Shown here in pieces: positions 44,224-52,823 of a DNA stretch of 64,000 nucleotides. Source of the stretch: Trinickia sp. Y13. GTDB lineage: Bacteria; Pseudomonadota; Gammaproteobacteria; Burkholderiales; Burkholderiaceae. Each line of letters starts with the position of its first letter. Position 1 is the stretch's first letter. Both the position numbers and the translations under genes were made by a program. The stretch lies in NCBI RefSeq assembly GCF_029522115.1, contig NZ_JAKWFK010000002.1, positions 496,001 to 560,000 of the forward strand, in the 5' to 3' direction. The notes under the pieces are model-generated. The model had not been told where the DNA came from and did not search any database. It was given only the letters and a program-made list of their open reading frames with translations.

Positions 44224-44985
44224 TCACAGCGCGACTTCCGGCTTGGAGGCCGAACGCGTACCGGGCAGCGGTAGATTGCTCGCGCCATGGTAGGTGCACA
44301 CGAGCGAGAACTTCACCTGGTCGCTGCGGTTCTGCCCCGCCGAGTGCAGCGTGTTGCAGTGGAAAAAGACGACGTCGCCCGCCTCGAGTTCCGGCGATAC
44401 CGCCGTCCGAATCAACGCTTCGTTTTCCGGCAGGTCCGCGCGAAAAAACTTCTGTCCGTCGAACCGTTCGGAGGTGAAGGCGATCGCGTGGGAATCAGGG
44501 ACGAACCAGAGCCCGCCGTTCTCGACCGTCTCGTTGCCGAGCGCAAGCCAGGTCGAGACCAAATCGTCACGCTCGAACGACCAGTAACGCGCGTCGCGAT
44601 GCCACCCGGTCAAGCTTCCGTAAGTGGGGTGCTTGGTCATCATGCAGTTATGGTGGGCGCGCGACAGGCGCGGCGCCTCGCCGAAATATAACTCCATCCA
44701 GCCCTTGATTTCCGGCGCCATGGCCCATTCCCGAAATAGCGCGTCGCGGGCATAGGCATCGAGCAAGCGGCGCACCGTCTGGCCGCCGGGCGCATGCTTG
44801 GACTCGGGCGCGCCCGGATAGCGCAGATCGGCTTCGTACTCTAGCGGTTGCGCCGCTTCGGCCAATTGGCGCTCGGCCACCGCTTTGATCGCCGCACACC
44901 GCTGCGGCGCCAAAAGCCCTTTGACGACCACGAAGCCGCGCTCGCGCAGCACTTGCACTTGTTCTTTTTTCGATTGCGCTGACAT
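44224..44985 (-). CDS. Phytanoyl-CoA dioxygenase (PhyH) family protein
   Basis: A 253-residue Fe(II)/2-oxoglutarate-dependent oxygenase. The metal ligands are visible as the HxD pair His129/Asp131 (GWHRDARYW) and His214 (TLHSAG), with Arg220 (QNRSDQ) for the 2-oxoglutarate carboxylate. VSTWLALGNETVENGGLWFVPDSH is the conserved middle block. It hydroxylates an unknown small molecule; phytanoyl-CoA itself is unlikely in bacteria. The start follows GGAAGGTTTC. No obvious partner genes. Confidence 0.88.
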   Translation of the reverse strand: MSAQSKKEQVQVLRERGFVVVKGLLAPQRCAAIKAVAERQLAEAAQPLEYEADLRYPGAPESKHAPGGQTVRRLLDAYARDALFREWAMAPEIKGWMELYFGEAPRLSRAHHNCMMTKHPTYGSLTGWHRDARYWSFERDDLVSTWLALGNETVENGGLWFVPDSHAIAFTSERFDGQKFFRADLPENEALIRTAVSPELEAGDVVFFHCNTLHSAGQNRSDQVKFSLVCTYHGASNLPLPGTRSASKPEVAL

Positions 44986-45284
44986 GAAACCTTCCTTGCT
45001 GAAGGGCCGCCCGTAGCGGAAACGTTTTATTTTACGGCGGGCGCGAGCGGTGCGTCGCTGCACCAGAGAGGGGCGGGGTCTGCACGACTTACACGCGTCA
45101 CGATTCGCGTGTAGTCTGCCTCGCATGTCGATTGCCATTGCCGGCCGCTTGCGACGCCATATCGCGCCGCGCGCCGTTCACGCTCCTACCGAATTCGCTG
45201 TCACCGCGCACATCAGGCACGATTGCTGCGTCGATGCGGCAGCCTCGCCCTCCATGCGAGGCAGCACCCCGTTTTCTTTTCGCC
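44986..45284. other. Gene-free stretch upstream of the PhyH gene
   Basis: About 300 bp in which I see no supported gene. It holds the PhyH ribosome site (44986-44996), an AT-richer segment (45020-45040) likely to contain its promoter, and GC-rich sequence with many short accidental reading frames. Confidence 0.3.
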
Positions 45285-45650
45285 ATGCATAAACGTCTTG
45301 CTTCTCGCCACAACCGTATGACGCTTAGTCCTGCGCGGCCGATCCGCCGCGCGCCGATGCCCGCGTTACGACACCACGCAGTACGCACGCGCGCCCTTTC
45401 GCAGCAACCGGCGCACGCGCAACCCTCGTCCGGCCGGGCGCACGGCCTGCGCGCCTGGCTCAGCGCCGTTCTCTCGGCATTGCGCACCGGCACGCGGGCG
45501 CGGCGCCTGCTGCTGCGCCGGTTACTGCGGCGCGCGACGATCCGTCGTTCGGCGGTCGCGCCGGCCAAACGCTCGGCGACCGCCGGCGGCAATCGCCGGC
45601 CGCGCCGGCTGGCGGGCAGCGCGGGCTGGTTCGGGTTCGCTAGCCGGTAG
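45285..45650 (+). CDS. Doubtful Arg-rich hypothetical protein
   Basis: A 121-residue frame, extremely rich in Arg and Ala (for example RRLLLRRLLRRATIRRSAV), with no ribosome site, no recognisable domain and a composition expected of a chance frame in GC-rich DNA. I list it because a 500-bp gap would otherwise be unexplained, but a non-coding interpretation is at least as good. Confidence 0.2.
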   Translation: MHKRLASRHNRMTLSPARPIRRAPMPALRHHAVRTRALSQQPAHAQPSSGRAHGLRAWLSAVLSALRTGTRARRLLLRRLLRRATIRRSAVAPAKRSATAGGNRRPRRLAGSAGWFGFASR

Positions 45651-45788
45651 TCACTGCTCGTAGCCGCTGCCCGCCCGCGCCCTTCGCTCCCGTCTGCGCA
45701 GGGGTGCCTCGGCGTTCGGCGCCATCGCGCTGGCGTAGAATCGAGTGGTCTACATCGAATGGCCTGGCCCAGCGGCCAGGATGTCGTC

Positions 45789-46007
45789 ATGAATACGCCC
45801 ACTCCCGAACCGCACACGCGTAAGGGGCCGTCCAAGCGTACGCTCAATGTGTTGACGGCGCTCGTTGGCGTGGCAACGCTCGCCGCCGGGATCGGCTGGC
45901 TCGTCTACAGCTGGATCACCGACTTAGAAGTCCCGTACTTCGCCATTCCCATGGTGCTTTGCGTCCCCGTGATCGCCGCCGTTGCTTTCCGCAACTGCTG
46001 GGATTGA
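45789..46007 (+). CDS. Small membrane protein of unknown function
   Basis: A 72-residue protein. About 18 hydrophilic residues (MNTPTPEPHTRKGPSKR) are followed by two helices, LNVLTALVGVATLAAGIGWLVYSWI and VPYFAIPMVLCVPVIAAVAF, ending RNCWD. Ten upstream in-frame codons are less likely. Composition and helix design favour a real gene; no homologue family is recognised. Confidence 0.55.
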   Translation: MNTPTPEPHTRKGPSKRTLNVLTALVGVATLAAGIGWLVYSWITDLEVPYFAIPMVLCVPVIAAVAFRNCWD

Positions 46008-46108
46008 AGCGCACCCTGAAGGCAGGCTGGAACAGCGCCGACGGCTAGTGGCCGGCATAGCGTTTGCGCGACGTGGTGACCGAACTGCACTTGACGAAGG
46101 AGCGTTCG

Positions 46109-46327
46109 ATGATCACCCAATCGACTCTATCGACGCGCGAGCGCCGCGTCGCCGTGTGCTGCCGCGGTGCAGGAAAAGTGGAATGCGCTACGGCGCAACC
46201 TGGGCAGCCTGCGCCACAGCAGCCTTCGCCGAATCCCGACACCGAACCGCGCGGAGAGCCGAAAGCGCCCAGCGACAAGCCTTTGCCGGACTTGCCCAAT
46301 CCCACGGAGATCGGCGAGGACGGCTAG
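46109..46327 (+). CDS. Small hypothetical protein with Pro-rich acidic tail
   Basis: A 72-residue frame with GAAGGAG 7 bp before the ATG. The N-terminal third is basic and has two adjacent cysteines (AVCCRGAGKVEC); the rest is a Pro/Glu/Asp-rich tail (PAPQQPSPNPDTEPRGEPK ...PLPDLPNPTEIGEDG), probably unstructured. No signal peptide is clear. The good ribosome site is the main support. Confidence 0.45.
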   Translation: MITQSTLSTRERRVAVCCRGAGKVECATAQPGQPAPQQPSPNPDTEPRGEPKAPSDKPLPDLPNPTEIGEDG

Positions 46328-46444
46328 CCGCCGGCCGTGGCGCCTCCCCACCCGCGTGCGCGGCAAGCCCCGCCGGCTGGCCTGCCCGCGCGCGGCGCAA
46401 AACCGCCGTGTAGAATCGACCGCACCCCAAGCGGAAGCGGCAGC

Positions 46445-47314
46445 ATGCTCAGAACCCTCGAGCCCGGCGATTACTTCGGCGAGACCATCGAACACTACGG
46501 CGGCGAAGGTTTGTCCGTGGTGGAAACGCGCTTCGCCAACGATCTGATCATTCCCGAGCACGAGCACGTCAACGCCTTCTTCTGCTACGTCCTCGCGGGG
46601 CGTGGGACACGATCGTGGGCCACGCGCGCCGGCGAGCACGCGCCGATGTCACTCACCTTTTTCCCGGCGGCCCTGCCACACGCGAACTGCTGGCACGGCG
46701 CCGGCGGCCGTGTGCTGCACCTCGAGTTCGCTTCGGCTTGGCTCGAAAGGCTGGGCAGCCGCACACGCGTGCTGCATCGTCCCGGCGATTTCGCACGGGG
46801 GGCGCCTATGTCGCTGATGCGGCGCCTCGCGCTCGAAATCGCGCATCAAGACGGCGCCACGCCGCTCGCTGTCGAAGGTCTCGTGCTCGAGCTCGTCGCG
46901 GCCTGCGCACGCTGCGAGCCGGGCGAGCGTCACGCCTCGTCCTCCTCGTCCTCCTCGTCCTCCTCGTCCTCCTCGTCCTCCTCGTCCCGCCGTTGGCTCG
47001 CGCGCGCCGAAGCGCTGCTCAGAGAGCGGTTTCAAGCGCCTTTATCGCTCGAATACATTGCCTCGGAAGTTCACGTCAGCGCGGACCATCTCTCGCGCGA
47101 GTTTCGCAAGCACCTGGGCTGCACCGTCGGCGAGTACGTGCGCGACTTGCGCCTCGACTTCGCCGCCGGCAAGCTCGCGCGCACCGGGGAACCGCTCGCG
47201 CAGATCGCCGAAGCAGCGGGCTTCGCCGATCAAAGCCATTTCACGCGCGTGTTCCGCCGCAAGCTCGGCGTAACGCCCGGAGCTTACCGCGCCTCGAAGC
47301 GGGCACATCGCTAG
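46445..47314 (+). CDS. AraC-family transcriptional regulator with cupin-like sensor and a 17-Ser linker
   Basis: A 289-residue regulator. The N-terminal half is a cupin-like sensor (EHEHVNAFFCYVLAGRG, AGEHAPMSLTFFPAALPHANCW). The C-terminal domain holds two AraC helix-turn-helices (LSLEYIASEVHVSADHLSREFRKHLGCTVGEYV and LAQIAEAAGFADQSHFTRVFRRKLGVTPGAYR). Between them, residues 165-181 are seventeen consecutive serines, encoded largely by five perfect 9-bp repeats. The start MLRTLEPGDYF fits; no strong ribosome site. The next gene is a cupin on the same strand, a possible target. Confidence 0.9.
   Translation: MLRTLEPGDYFGETIEHYGGEGLSVVETRFANDLIIPEHEHVNAFFCYVLAGRGTRSWATRAGEHAPMSLTFFPAALPHANCWHGAGGRVLHLEFASAWLERLGSRTRVLHRPGDFARGAPMSLMRRLALEIAHQDGATPLAVEGLVLELVAACARCEPGERHASSSSSSSSSSSSSSSSSRRWLARAEALLRERFQAPLSLEYIASEVHVSADHLSREFRKHLGCTVGEYVRDLRLDFAAGKLARTGEPLAQIAEAAGFADQSHFTRVFRRKLGVTPGAYRASKRAHR
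46940..46984 (+). repeat. Five perfect tandem copies of TCCTCCTCG inside the AraC gene
   Basis: The 9-bp unit TCCTCCTCG occurs five times head to tail (46940-46984), encoding Ser-Ser-Ser each, and is flanked by TCG and TCC that extend the serine run to 17. Because the unit is a multiple of three, slippage would lengthen or shorten the interdomain linker without breaking the frame. Confidence 0.95.
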
Positions 47315-47406
47315 CGTCCCAACGATTGCCGGTTGCGTACAAGATCGATCGCCCTCTCGGCACTACAGTGTCGTTGCATTCCAATGCGCAACCTCAGGAG
47401 GCCGAA

Positions 47407-47784
47407 ATGAACGCCGAACCGTATCCTTACTTGACCCGCCTCGACGTGCTGCACGGGCCGGGCGAATTGATCGACATTGCAGCGATCGCCGCCGGCAATA
47501 GTCATCCTTGGTTCAATCAAACGCTATGCCGCGTGAACGAATCCGTGGTTAGGCTCGGCGTCGTGCAAGGGGAATATCACTGGCATAAGCACGATGATCT
47601 CGATGAGTTCTTCTACGTGGTGCAAGGACGATTCTCGATCGACCTCGAAGCGCGCACCGTCGATTTGAACGCGGGGCAAGCGTTCGTCGTGCCCAAAGGC
47701 GTCCTGCACCGGCCGCGGGCGCCGGAGAAAACGATCATTTTGATGGTGGAAGGCGAGGCTATCGTGCCGACCGGCGATGCTTGA
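47407..47784 (+). CDS. Cupin-domain protein
   Basis: A 125-residue single-domain cupin. Metal-binding motif 1 is GEYHWHKHDDLDEFFYVVQG (HxHx(4-6)E) and motif 2 is VPKGVLHRPRAP with the last His. It is too short to be one of the larger cupin enzymes and may be an isomerase, a dioxygenase-like enzyme or a binding protein. CAGGAGG precedes the ATG by 7 bp. It follows the AraC gene by 92 bp on the same strand and precedes a LysE exporter. Confidence 0.85.
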   Translation: MNAEPYPYLTRLDVLHGPGELIDIAAIAAGNSHPWFNQTLCRVNESVVRLGVVQGEYHWHKHDDLDEFFYVVQGRFSIDLEARTVDLNAGQAFVVPKGVLHRPRAPEKTIILMVEGEAIVPTGDA

Positions 47785-47874
47785 TCCGCCTCGACTACGA
47801 AACGCCCTGCTCGTGTCACGGCGCCGACGTCGATATACTCGGCTCGATGCGCCGATCGAAACGAGGAAGTCGTC

Positions 47875-48504
47875 ATGCATGAAACCACGTTGCTGCTATT
47901 CGCTGCCGTCTCGTTCGTCGGCATCGCCACGCCGGGACCGACCGTGCTGCTCGCTCTCACCAACGGCTCACGCTATGGCGTCAAGCGCGCCGCCTACGGA
48001 TTCGCGGGGGCCGTCGCATCCGACTTCGTGCTCATCTTCGCCGTAGCGCTCGGCCTTGGCGCGTTGCTCGCAGCATCCGTGTTCTGGTTCACGGTGGTGA
48101 AGTGGGTGGGCGCCGCCTATCTCGCCTACGTGGGTATCCGGCTATTGTTGTCCAAAGGCGCGTTCGACGCCGCCGATCAGAGCGGCATAAGCGCCGACAG
48201 CAACCGGTCGATCTTCCTGAAAAGCTTTTTGACGGCGGTGACGAATCCGAAGGGCTACCTGTTCTTTTCAGCCTTCTTGCCGCAGTTCATCGCGCCCACG
48301 CAGCCGCTCGCGCCGCAGTACAGCGCGCTGGCCGTCACCTTTGCGCTGCTCGATTTGTCGATCATGTTCGGCTACGCGTTATTCGGCGCGCGAGCGATCC
48401 GTTTGCTCAAGCAAGCGGGCGCGCGCTGGCTCGAGCGCATCTGCGGCGCGATGCTCGTCGCGCTCGCAGGCTCGCTCGCGCTCTATCGGCGACATGCGGC
48501 GTAA
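47875..48504 (+). CDS. LysE/RhtB-family amino-acid exporter
   Basis: A 209-residue inner-membrane protein with six hydrophobic segments. The N-terminal ATPGPTVLLALTNGSRYG and WVGAAYLAYVGIRLL, and later FLKSFLTAVTNPKGYLFFSAFLPQFI, are the LysE/RhtB signatures (the GPxxxxxxxxxxxxG and NPK motifs). Members export homoserine, threonine, lysine and other amino acids or act as metal/quorum-signal effluxers; the substrate is not predictable. It probably continues the AraC-cupin transcript. Confidence 0.9.
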   Translation: MHETTLLLFAAVSFVGIATPGPTVLLALTNGSRYGVKRAAYGFAGAVASDFVLIFAVALGLGALLAASVFWFTVVKWVGAAYLAYVGIRLLLSKGAFDAADQSGISADSNRSIFLKSFLTAVTNPKGYLFFSAFLPQFIAPTQPLAPQYSALAVTFALLDLSIMFGYALFGARAIRLLKQAGARWLERICGAMLVALAGSLALYRRHAA

Positions 48505-48642
48505 CGCCGCCCGCCGATCCGTCCATACGGACCGTCCCGTCCACGCGCAACCCACGCGCATGTCGATCACATGGCAGGCAGCGGCAGGCGGACGCTCGAA
48601 GCGGCGATGAAGATCAACCGAGCATCTTCGCTCAGCGCATAC

Positions 48643-48671
48643 AAAAAAACCCTGGGGTCAGCCAGGGTTTT
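48643..48671 (-). terminator. Intrinsic terminator of metK
   Basis: A perfect stem AAAACCCTGG (48646-48655) / CCAGGGTTTT (48662-48671) with a 6-nt loop. Read on the minus strand it ends in a run of seven U (plus-strand A at 48643-48649), 66 bp after the metK stop. The sequence is nearly symmetrical, so it may also slow plus-strand transcription from the LysE gene. Confidence 0.88.
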
Positions 48672-48736
48672 GTATAGCGGCAGCGATCAGATCACTGCCG
48701 CTTTTGCATGCCGCGCCGCATTGGCGCGGCTGCTCC

Positions 48737-49924
48737 TTACGCCACTTCCACGACCGGCTCCGTACCAGCCGCCTCGGCGAGCGCAAGCGCCTTGTCGGTC
48801 GCTTCCCACGTGAATTCCGGCTCTTCGCGGCCGAAGTGGCCGTATGCGGCCGTCTTCTCGTACACCGGGCGCAGCAAGTCGAGCATCTGGATGATGCCCT
48901 TCGGACGCAGATCGAAATGCTCGCGCACCAGCGCGGTGATCGTCGAATCCGACACGCGGCCCGTGCCGAATGTATTGACCATGACCGAAGTGGGCTGCGC
49001 CACGCCGATGGCATACGACACTTGGATCAAGCAACGCGAGGCGAGCCCCGCCGCGACGATATTCTTCGCGACGTAGCGGCCGGCGTAAGCGGCCGAGCGA
49101 TCGACCTTCGAAGGATCCTTGCCCGAGAACGCGCCACCGCCGTGCGGCGCCGCGCCGCCATACGTATCGACGATGATCTTGCGGCCCGTCAAGCCACAAT
49201 CGCCCTGGGGGCCGCCAATGACGAAACGGCCGGTCGGGTTGACGAGGAACTTGATGTCGCCTTTGATCAGATCGGCCGGCAACGTCGGTTTGATGACTTC
49301 TTCGATCACGGCTTCGCGCAACGTCGAGAGCTCGACTTCGGGCGAATGCTGCGTCGAGAGCACGACGGTGTCGATGGCATGCGGCTTGCCGTCGACGTAG
49401 CGCACCGTCACCTGCGATTTCGCATCGGGACGCAGCCAAGGCAGACGGCCGTCGCGGCGCAAGCACGCTTGGCGCTCGACCAGCCGATGCGACAGGTGAA
49501 TCGGCAGCGGCATCAGCTCGGGCGTTTCGTCGCAGGCGTAACCGAACATCAAGCCTTGGTCGCCCGCGCCTTGATCGAGATTATTGTCGTGCGCGCGATC
49601 CACGCCTTGCGCGATATCGGGCGATTGCTTGTCGTACGCGACGAGCACCGCGCAGCCGCGGTAGTCGATGCCGTAATCGGTGTTGTCGTAACCGATGCGC
49701 TTGATCGTATCGCGCGCGACTTGGATGTAATCGACGTTGGCCGTCGTCGTGATTTCGCCCGCCAGAACGACGAGACCCGTATTGCACAGCGTTTCGGCGG
49801 CAACGCGAGAGTACTTGTCCTGCGTGAGGATGGCGTCGAGGATGGCGTCCGAGATTTGGTCGGCGACCTTGTCCGGATGGCCTTCGGAAACGGATTCGGA
49901 CGTGAAGAGATAGTCGTTTGCCAC
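48737..49924 (-). CDS. metK: S-adenosylmethionine synthetase
   Basis: Makes SAM from methionine and ATP. The 395-residue protein has [22 protein letters not shown], the [16 protein letters not shown] signature, [21 protein letters not shown] and [25 protein letters not shown], covering all three domains. The start is GTG (49924), with AAGGAG 8 bp upstream; no ATG fits. Transcribed alone, with a consensus -10 about 155 bp upstream and an intrinsic terminator just downstream. With ahcY and metF in the same window it completes three steps of the SAM cycle. Confidence 0.97.
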   Translation of the reverse strand: MANDYLFTSESVSEGHPDKVADQISDAILDAILTQDKYSRVAAETLCNTGLVVLAGEITTTANVDYIQVARDTIKRIGYDNTDYGIDYRGCAVLVAYDKQSPDIAQGVDRAHDNNLDQGAGDQGLMFGYACDETPELMPLPIHLSHRLVERQACLRRDGRLPWLRPDAKSQVTVRYVDGKPHAIDTVVLSTQHSPEVELSTLREAVIEEVIKPTLPADLIKGDIKFLVNPTGRFVIGGPQGDCGLTGRKIIVDTYGGAAPHGGGAFSGKDPSKVDRSAAYAGRYVAKNIVAAGLASRCLIQVSYAIGVAQPTSVMVNTFGTGRVSDSTITALVREHFDLRPKGIIQMLDLLRPVYEKTAAYGHFGREEPEFTWEATDKALALAEAAGTEPVVEVA

Positions 49925-50104
49925 GTTGCAGACTCCTTGGTTACGGTGTTTGAGTTCACGTAGCCAGCTTCGGGAGCCTGAAGCGGCGACGCTTTAGCGG
50001 ATTTCCTAACGCACCGGATGCTGCTGGCGCCCGGCGGCTTCGCCCCGCAAGTTGTCTATTAACTCGGCGAAGCCCTTATTATAGCGGCTTCTTCAGATTG
50101 TCAC
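49925..50104 (-). promoter_or_regulatory. metK promoter and long structured leader
   Basis: On the minus strand a perfect TATAAT (plus 50078-50083) is preceded by GTGACA (plus 50099-50104, 15-bp spacer). Transcription should start near 50071, leaving a leader of about 145 nt. A perfect 9-bp inverted repeat, GGCTTCGCC (50074-50066) and GGCGAAGCC (50044-50036), lies at its start with a 21-nt loop, and a smaller GCTTC/GAAGC hairpin is nearer the gene. I do not recognise a known SAM riboswitch here. Confidence 0.55.
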
Positions 50105-50212
50105 AGAGCGAATTGCCGTGCCTCTTTCCGTCTATTCGTCCAATTGCGCGCCGCTCGCGCGCTCGGCGCAGGCTTTGCCGCCCCAATGCGCTCGGCCGTT
50201 GGAGGTCCGAGC

Positions 50213-51100
50213 ATGTTGACGCGACTCGGCACGAAGCTTGCCGTCGGCCTGCTCAAGTTTCTCGCGATTCTGCCGTACGGTTTCGTCGCTCGCTTGGGCG
50301 ATGGCCTTGGCTGGCTGCTCTATCAAGTTCCGAGCAGGCGCCGCCGGATCGTTCACACGAATCTCGCGCTGTGCTTTCCGGAGTGGAGCGAGCAAAAACG
50401 CGAAGACATCGCGCAGAAGCATTTCCGGCACGCGATCCGCAGCTACGTCGAGCGCAGCGTGCAGTGGTTCGGCTCACTCGAAAAGCTCAAGAAGCTCGTG
50501 CAGGTCGACAGCGAAGTCGATTTGACCGATCCCGACATGCCGCCCACCTTGCTGCTCGGTTTTCACTTCGTGGGCATCGAAGCGGGCTCGGTTTTCATCA
50601 ACGTCGCGCTGCAACGCCAATGCGCCGCGCTCTATCAGCCGATGTCCAATCCCGAGCTCGACGAGATCGCCAAGACCGCGCGCGGCCGCTTCGGCGCCGA
50701 CATGGCGAGCCGCGCCGACAGCGCCCGCGTCGTGCTGCGCTGGCTGCGCGAGCGCAAGCCCGTGATGCTCGGCGCGGACATGGACTACGGCGAGCGCAAT
50801 TCGACCTTCGTGCCCTTCTTCGGCCTGCCCGCCTGCACGCTGACGGCGGTCGGCCGCTTCGCGCAGGTGGGGCACGCGCAAGTGCTGCCCTTCATCGGCG
50901 AAGTGCTGCCGAACTATAAGGGTTATCGGCTCAAAGTCTTCAAGCCTTGGGACAACTACCCCACGGGCGACGACGACGCCGACGCGCGCCGCATGAACGC
51001 GTTTCTCGAAGAGCAGATCCCGCTCATCCCCGAACAGTATTACTGGGTACACAAGCGATTCAAAACGCGGCCGCCGGGCATGCCGAGCGTCTACGAATAG
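50213..51100 (+). CDS. lpxL: Lipid A biosynthesis acyltransferase (LpxL/HtrB family)
   Basis: A 295-residue inner-membrane lysophospholipid-type acyltransferase that adds a secondary acyl chain to lipid A. The catalytic HX4E motif is His118/Glu123 in GFHFVGIEAG. One N-terminal hydrophobic region (LAVGLLKFLAILPYGFVARL) anchors it, and PFFGLPACTLTAVGRFA plus HKRFKTRPPG are family blocks. The ATG at 50213 has GGAGG 8 bp upstream. It heads the plus-strand group lpxL-dapF-DUF484-xerC; a second acyltransferase gene often adjoins in Burkholderia but is not seen here. Confidence 0.93.
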   Translation: MLTRLGTKLAVGLLKFLAILPYGFVARLGDGLGWLLYQVPSRRRRIVHTNLALCFPEWSEQKREDIAQKHFRHAIRSYVERSVQWFGSLEKLKKLVQVDSEVDLTDPDMPPTLLLGFHFVGIEAGSVFINVALQRQCAALYQPMSNPELDEIAKTARGRFGADMASRADSARVVLRWLRERKPVMLGADMDYGERNSTFVPFFGLPACTLTAVGRFAQVGHAQVLPFIGEVLPNYKGYRLKVFKPWDNYPTGDDDADARRMNAFLEEQIPLIPEQYYWVHKRFKTRPPGMPSVYE

Positions 51101-51133
51101 GGGGCGGGCCGCGTCCCGTACAATAGCCGGATC

Positions 51134-52006
51134 ATGAAGCTCAAGTTCACCAAGATGCATGGCGCGGGCAACGACTTCGTCGTGCTCGACGGCTATAGCC
51201 GGCCGCTCGCCCTCACGAGCGCGCAAGTGCGCGCGCTCGCCAACCGGCATTTCGGCGTCGGGGCCGATCAGTTGCTGCTCGTCGAGCAGCCCACGGTCGA
51301 AGGCGCCGATTTCAAATACCGCATCTTCAACTGCGACGGCGGCGAAGTCGAGCACTGCGGCAACGGCGCGCGCTGTTTCGTCAAGTTCGTGCGCGACACC
51401 GGGCTCACCGACAAGCGCAGCGTGCGGGTGCAAGTGCAAGGCGGCCTCATCACGCTGACGATGCAGGAGAACGGAGAAGTCGTCGTGGACATGGGCCGGC
51501 CGGTCTTCGAGCCGGAGCGCGTGCCGTTCGACACGACAGGCTTGAGCGGCCGCCGCGAAGGCGCCGATACCGTTTGGCCCCTGGATGTCGACGGCGATAC
51601 GCATTGGATCTCGGTTGTATCGATGGGCAATCCCCATGCCGTGCAAATCGTCGACGATGTCCGCGCCTATCCGGTCGCGCAGGTCGGGCCGAAAATCGAG
51701 CATCACGCGCGCTTTGCGCAGCGCGTGAACGTCGGCTTCGTGCAGGTGCGCTCGCGCCGGGAAATCGCGCTGCGCGTGTTCGAGCGCGGCGCAGGCGAAA
51801 CGCTGGCATGCGGCACTGGCGCCTGCGCGGCCGTCGCGGCAGGCATTCGCCGCGGCCTGCTCGATTCGCCCGTGACGGTTCATGCGCTCGGCGGCACGCT
51901 GACGATCGCATGGGACGGCGCGCGCGACGAAGCCGCCCCGCTCCTCATGTCGGGGCCTGCTGTCACCGTATTCGAGGGGGAGATCGAGATCGACGACCGA
52001 TCCTGA
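51134..52006 (+). CDS. dapF: Diaminopimelate epimerase
   Basis: Converts LL- to meso-diaminopimelate for peptidoglycan and lysine. The 290-residue PLP-independent racemase has its two catalytic cysteines at C75 (EHCGNGARC) and C226 ([10 protein letters not shown]). The N-terminal [12 protein letters not shown] and VSMGNPHAV are typical. It is 33 bp after lpxL and is followed by the DUF484 gene, the usual dapF-DUF484-xerC order of proteobacteria. Confidence 0.97.
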   Translation: MKLKFTKMHGAGNDFVVLDGYSRPLALTSAQVRALANRHFGVGADQLLLVEQPTVEGADFKYRIFNCDGGEVEHCGNGARCFVKFVRDTGLTDKRSVRVQVQGGLITLTMQENGEVVVDMGRPVFEPERVPFDTTGLSGRREGADTVWPLDVDGDTHWISVVSMGNPHAVQIVDDVRAYPVAQVGPKIEHHARFAQRVNVGFVQVRSRREIALRVFERGAGETLACGTGACAAVAAGIRRGLLDSPVTVHALGGTLTIAWDGARDEAAPLLMSGPAVTVFEGEIEIDDRS

Positions 52007-52057
52007 CACCACACGCCCTTTTCTCCCATCCGCTTTGCTCGCCCTTTTGCCGACACC

Positions 52058-52810
52058 ATGAACGATCGCGACGTCGCCGACTATCTGCTCGCCAACCCCG
52101 AATTCTTCTCGCAACATGCCGAGCTGCTCGCGGCCGTTCGCCTTGCGAACCCTCATGGAAAGTCCGCCATCTCGCTGCAAGAGCGCCAGATGGACATGCT
52201 GCGCGAAAAGAACAAGCTGCTCGAACGGCGCCTTGCCGAGCTGCTGCGCTACGGCCACGAAAACGACAGCATCGCCGCGAAGTTCAACCGCTGGACCACG
52301 CGCGTGATCGCGCAGCGCGACGCCCACGCACTGCCGCGCACCGTCGCGCAAGGCCTGATGGAAGTGTTCGACGTGCCACAAGCGGCGCTGCGCCTCTGGG
52401 ACTTGGCCGACACCTATCGCGACGCCGAATTCGCCCGTCAAGTGGGCGAAGAAGTGCGGCTCTTCGCCAATGGGCTCGATGCGCCTTATTGCGGCGCGAA
52501 TGCGGGCTTCGAAGCGGCGCAATGGCTAGCAGACGGCGAATATGCAAGCGCCGCGGCCTCCAGCGAGACGGCCGCCGGCGAATCCAACGTCGCGCAGTCG
52601 GTGGCGTTGCTGGCGCTGCGCGACCCGCGCTCGACCGGCTCGGCGGAGCGCGCAGGCGAATCGGAGGGCGCGGCCCCCGCGCCCGCGTTCGGCTTGCTGG
52701 TAATGGGCTCGCCCGATCCGCGCCGCTTCCACGAAGGCATGGCGACCGATTTTCTGATGCAGATCGGCGCGCTCGCAAGCGCGGCGCTTAGCCGCCTGCT
52801 CGCGCGATAG
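52058..52810 (+). CDS. DUF484 family protein
   Basis: A 250-residue cytoplasmic protein of unknown function. The DUF484 pattern begins DVADYLLANPEFFSQHAELLAAVRLANPHGKSAISLQERQMDMLREKNKLLERRL, a helix and coiled coil, followed by a GAF-like region that ends LLVMGSPDPRRFHEGMATDFLMQIGALASAALSRLL. A Ser/Ala/Glu-rich loop around 190-205 looks disordered. Sits in the conserved position between dapF and xerC; a link to recombination or chromosome handling is suggested only by the neighbourhood. Confidence 0.92.
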   Translation: MNDRDVADYLLANPEFFSQHAELLAAVRLANPHGKSAISLQERQMDMLREKNKLLERRLAELLRYGHENDSIAAKFNRWTTRVIAQRDAHALPRTVAQGLMEVFDVPQAALRLWDLADTYRDAEFARQVGEEVRLFANGLDAPYCGANAGFEAAQWLADGEYASAAASSETAAGESNVAQSVALLALRDPRSTGSAERAGESEGAAPAPAFGLLVMGSPDPRRFHEGMATDFLMQIGALASAALSRLLAR

Positions 52811-52823
52811 CGCCGCTTGCGCC

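Noticed and set aside
45098-45847. A 249-codon minus-strand frame upstream of the PhyH gene
   Set aside because: Arg/Ala/Cys-rich low-complexity translation with no domain or ribosome site; typical of chance frames in this composition.
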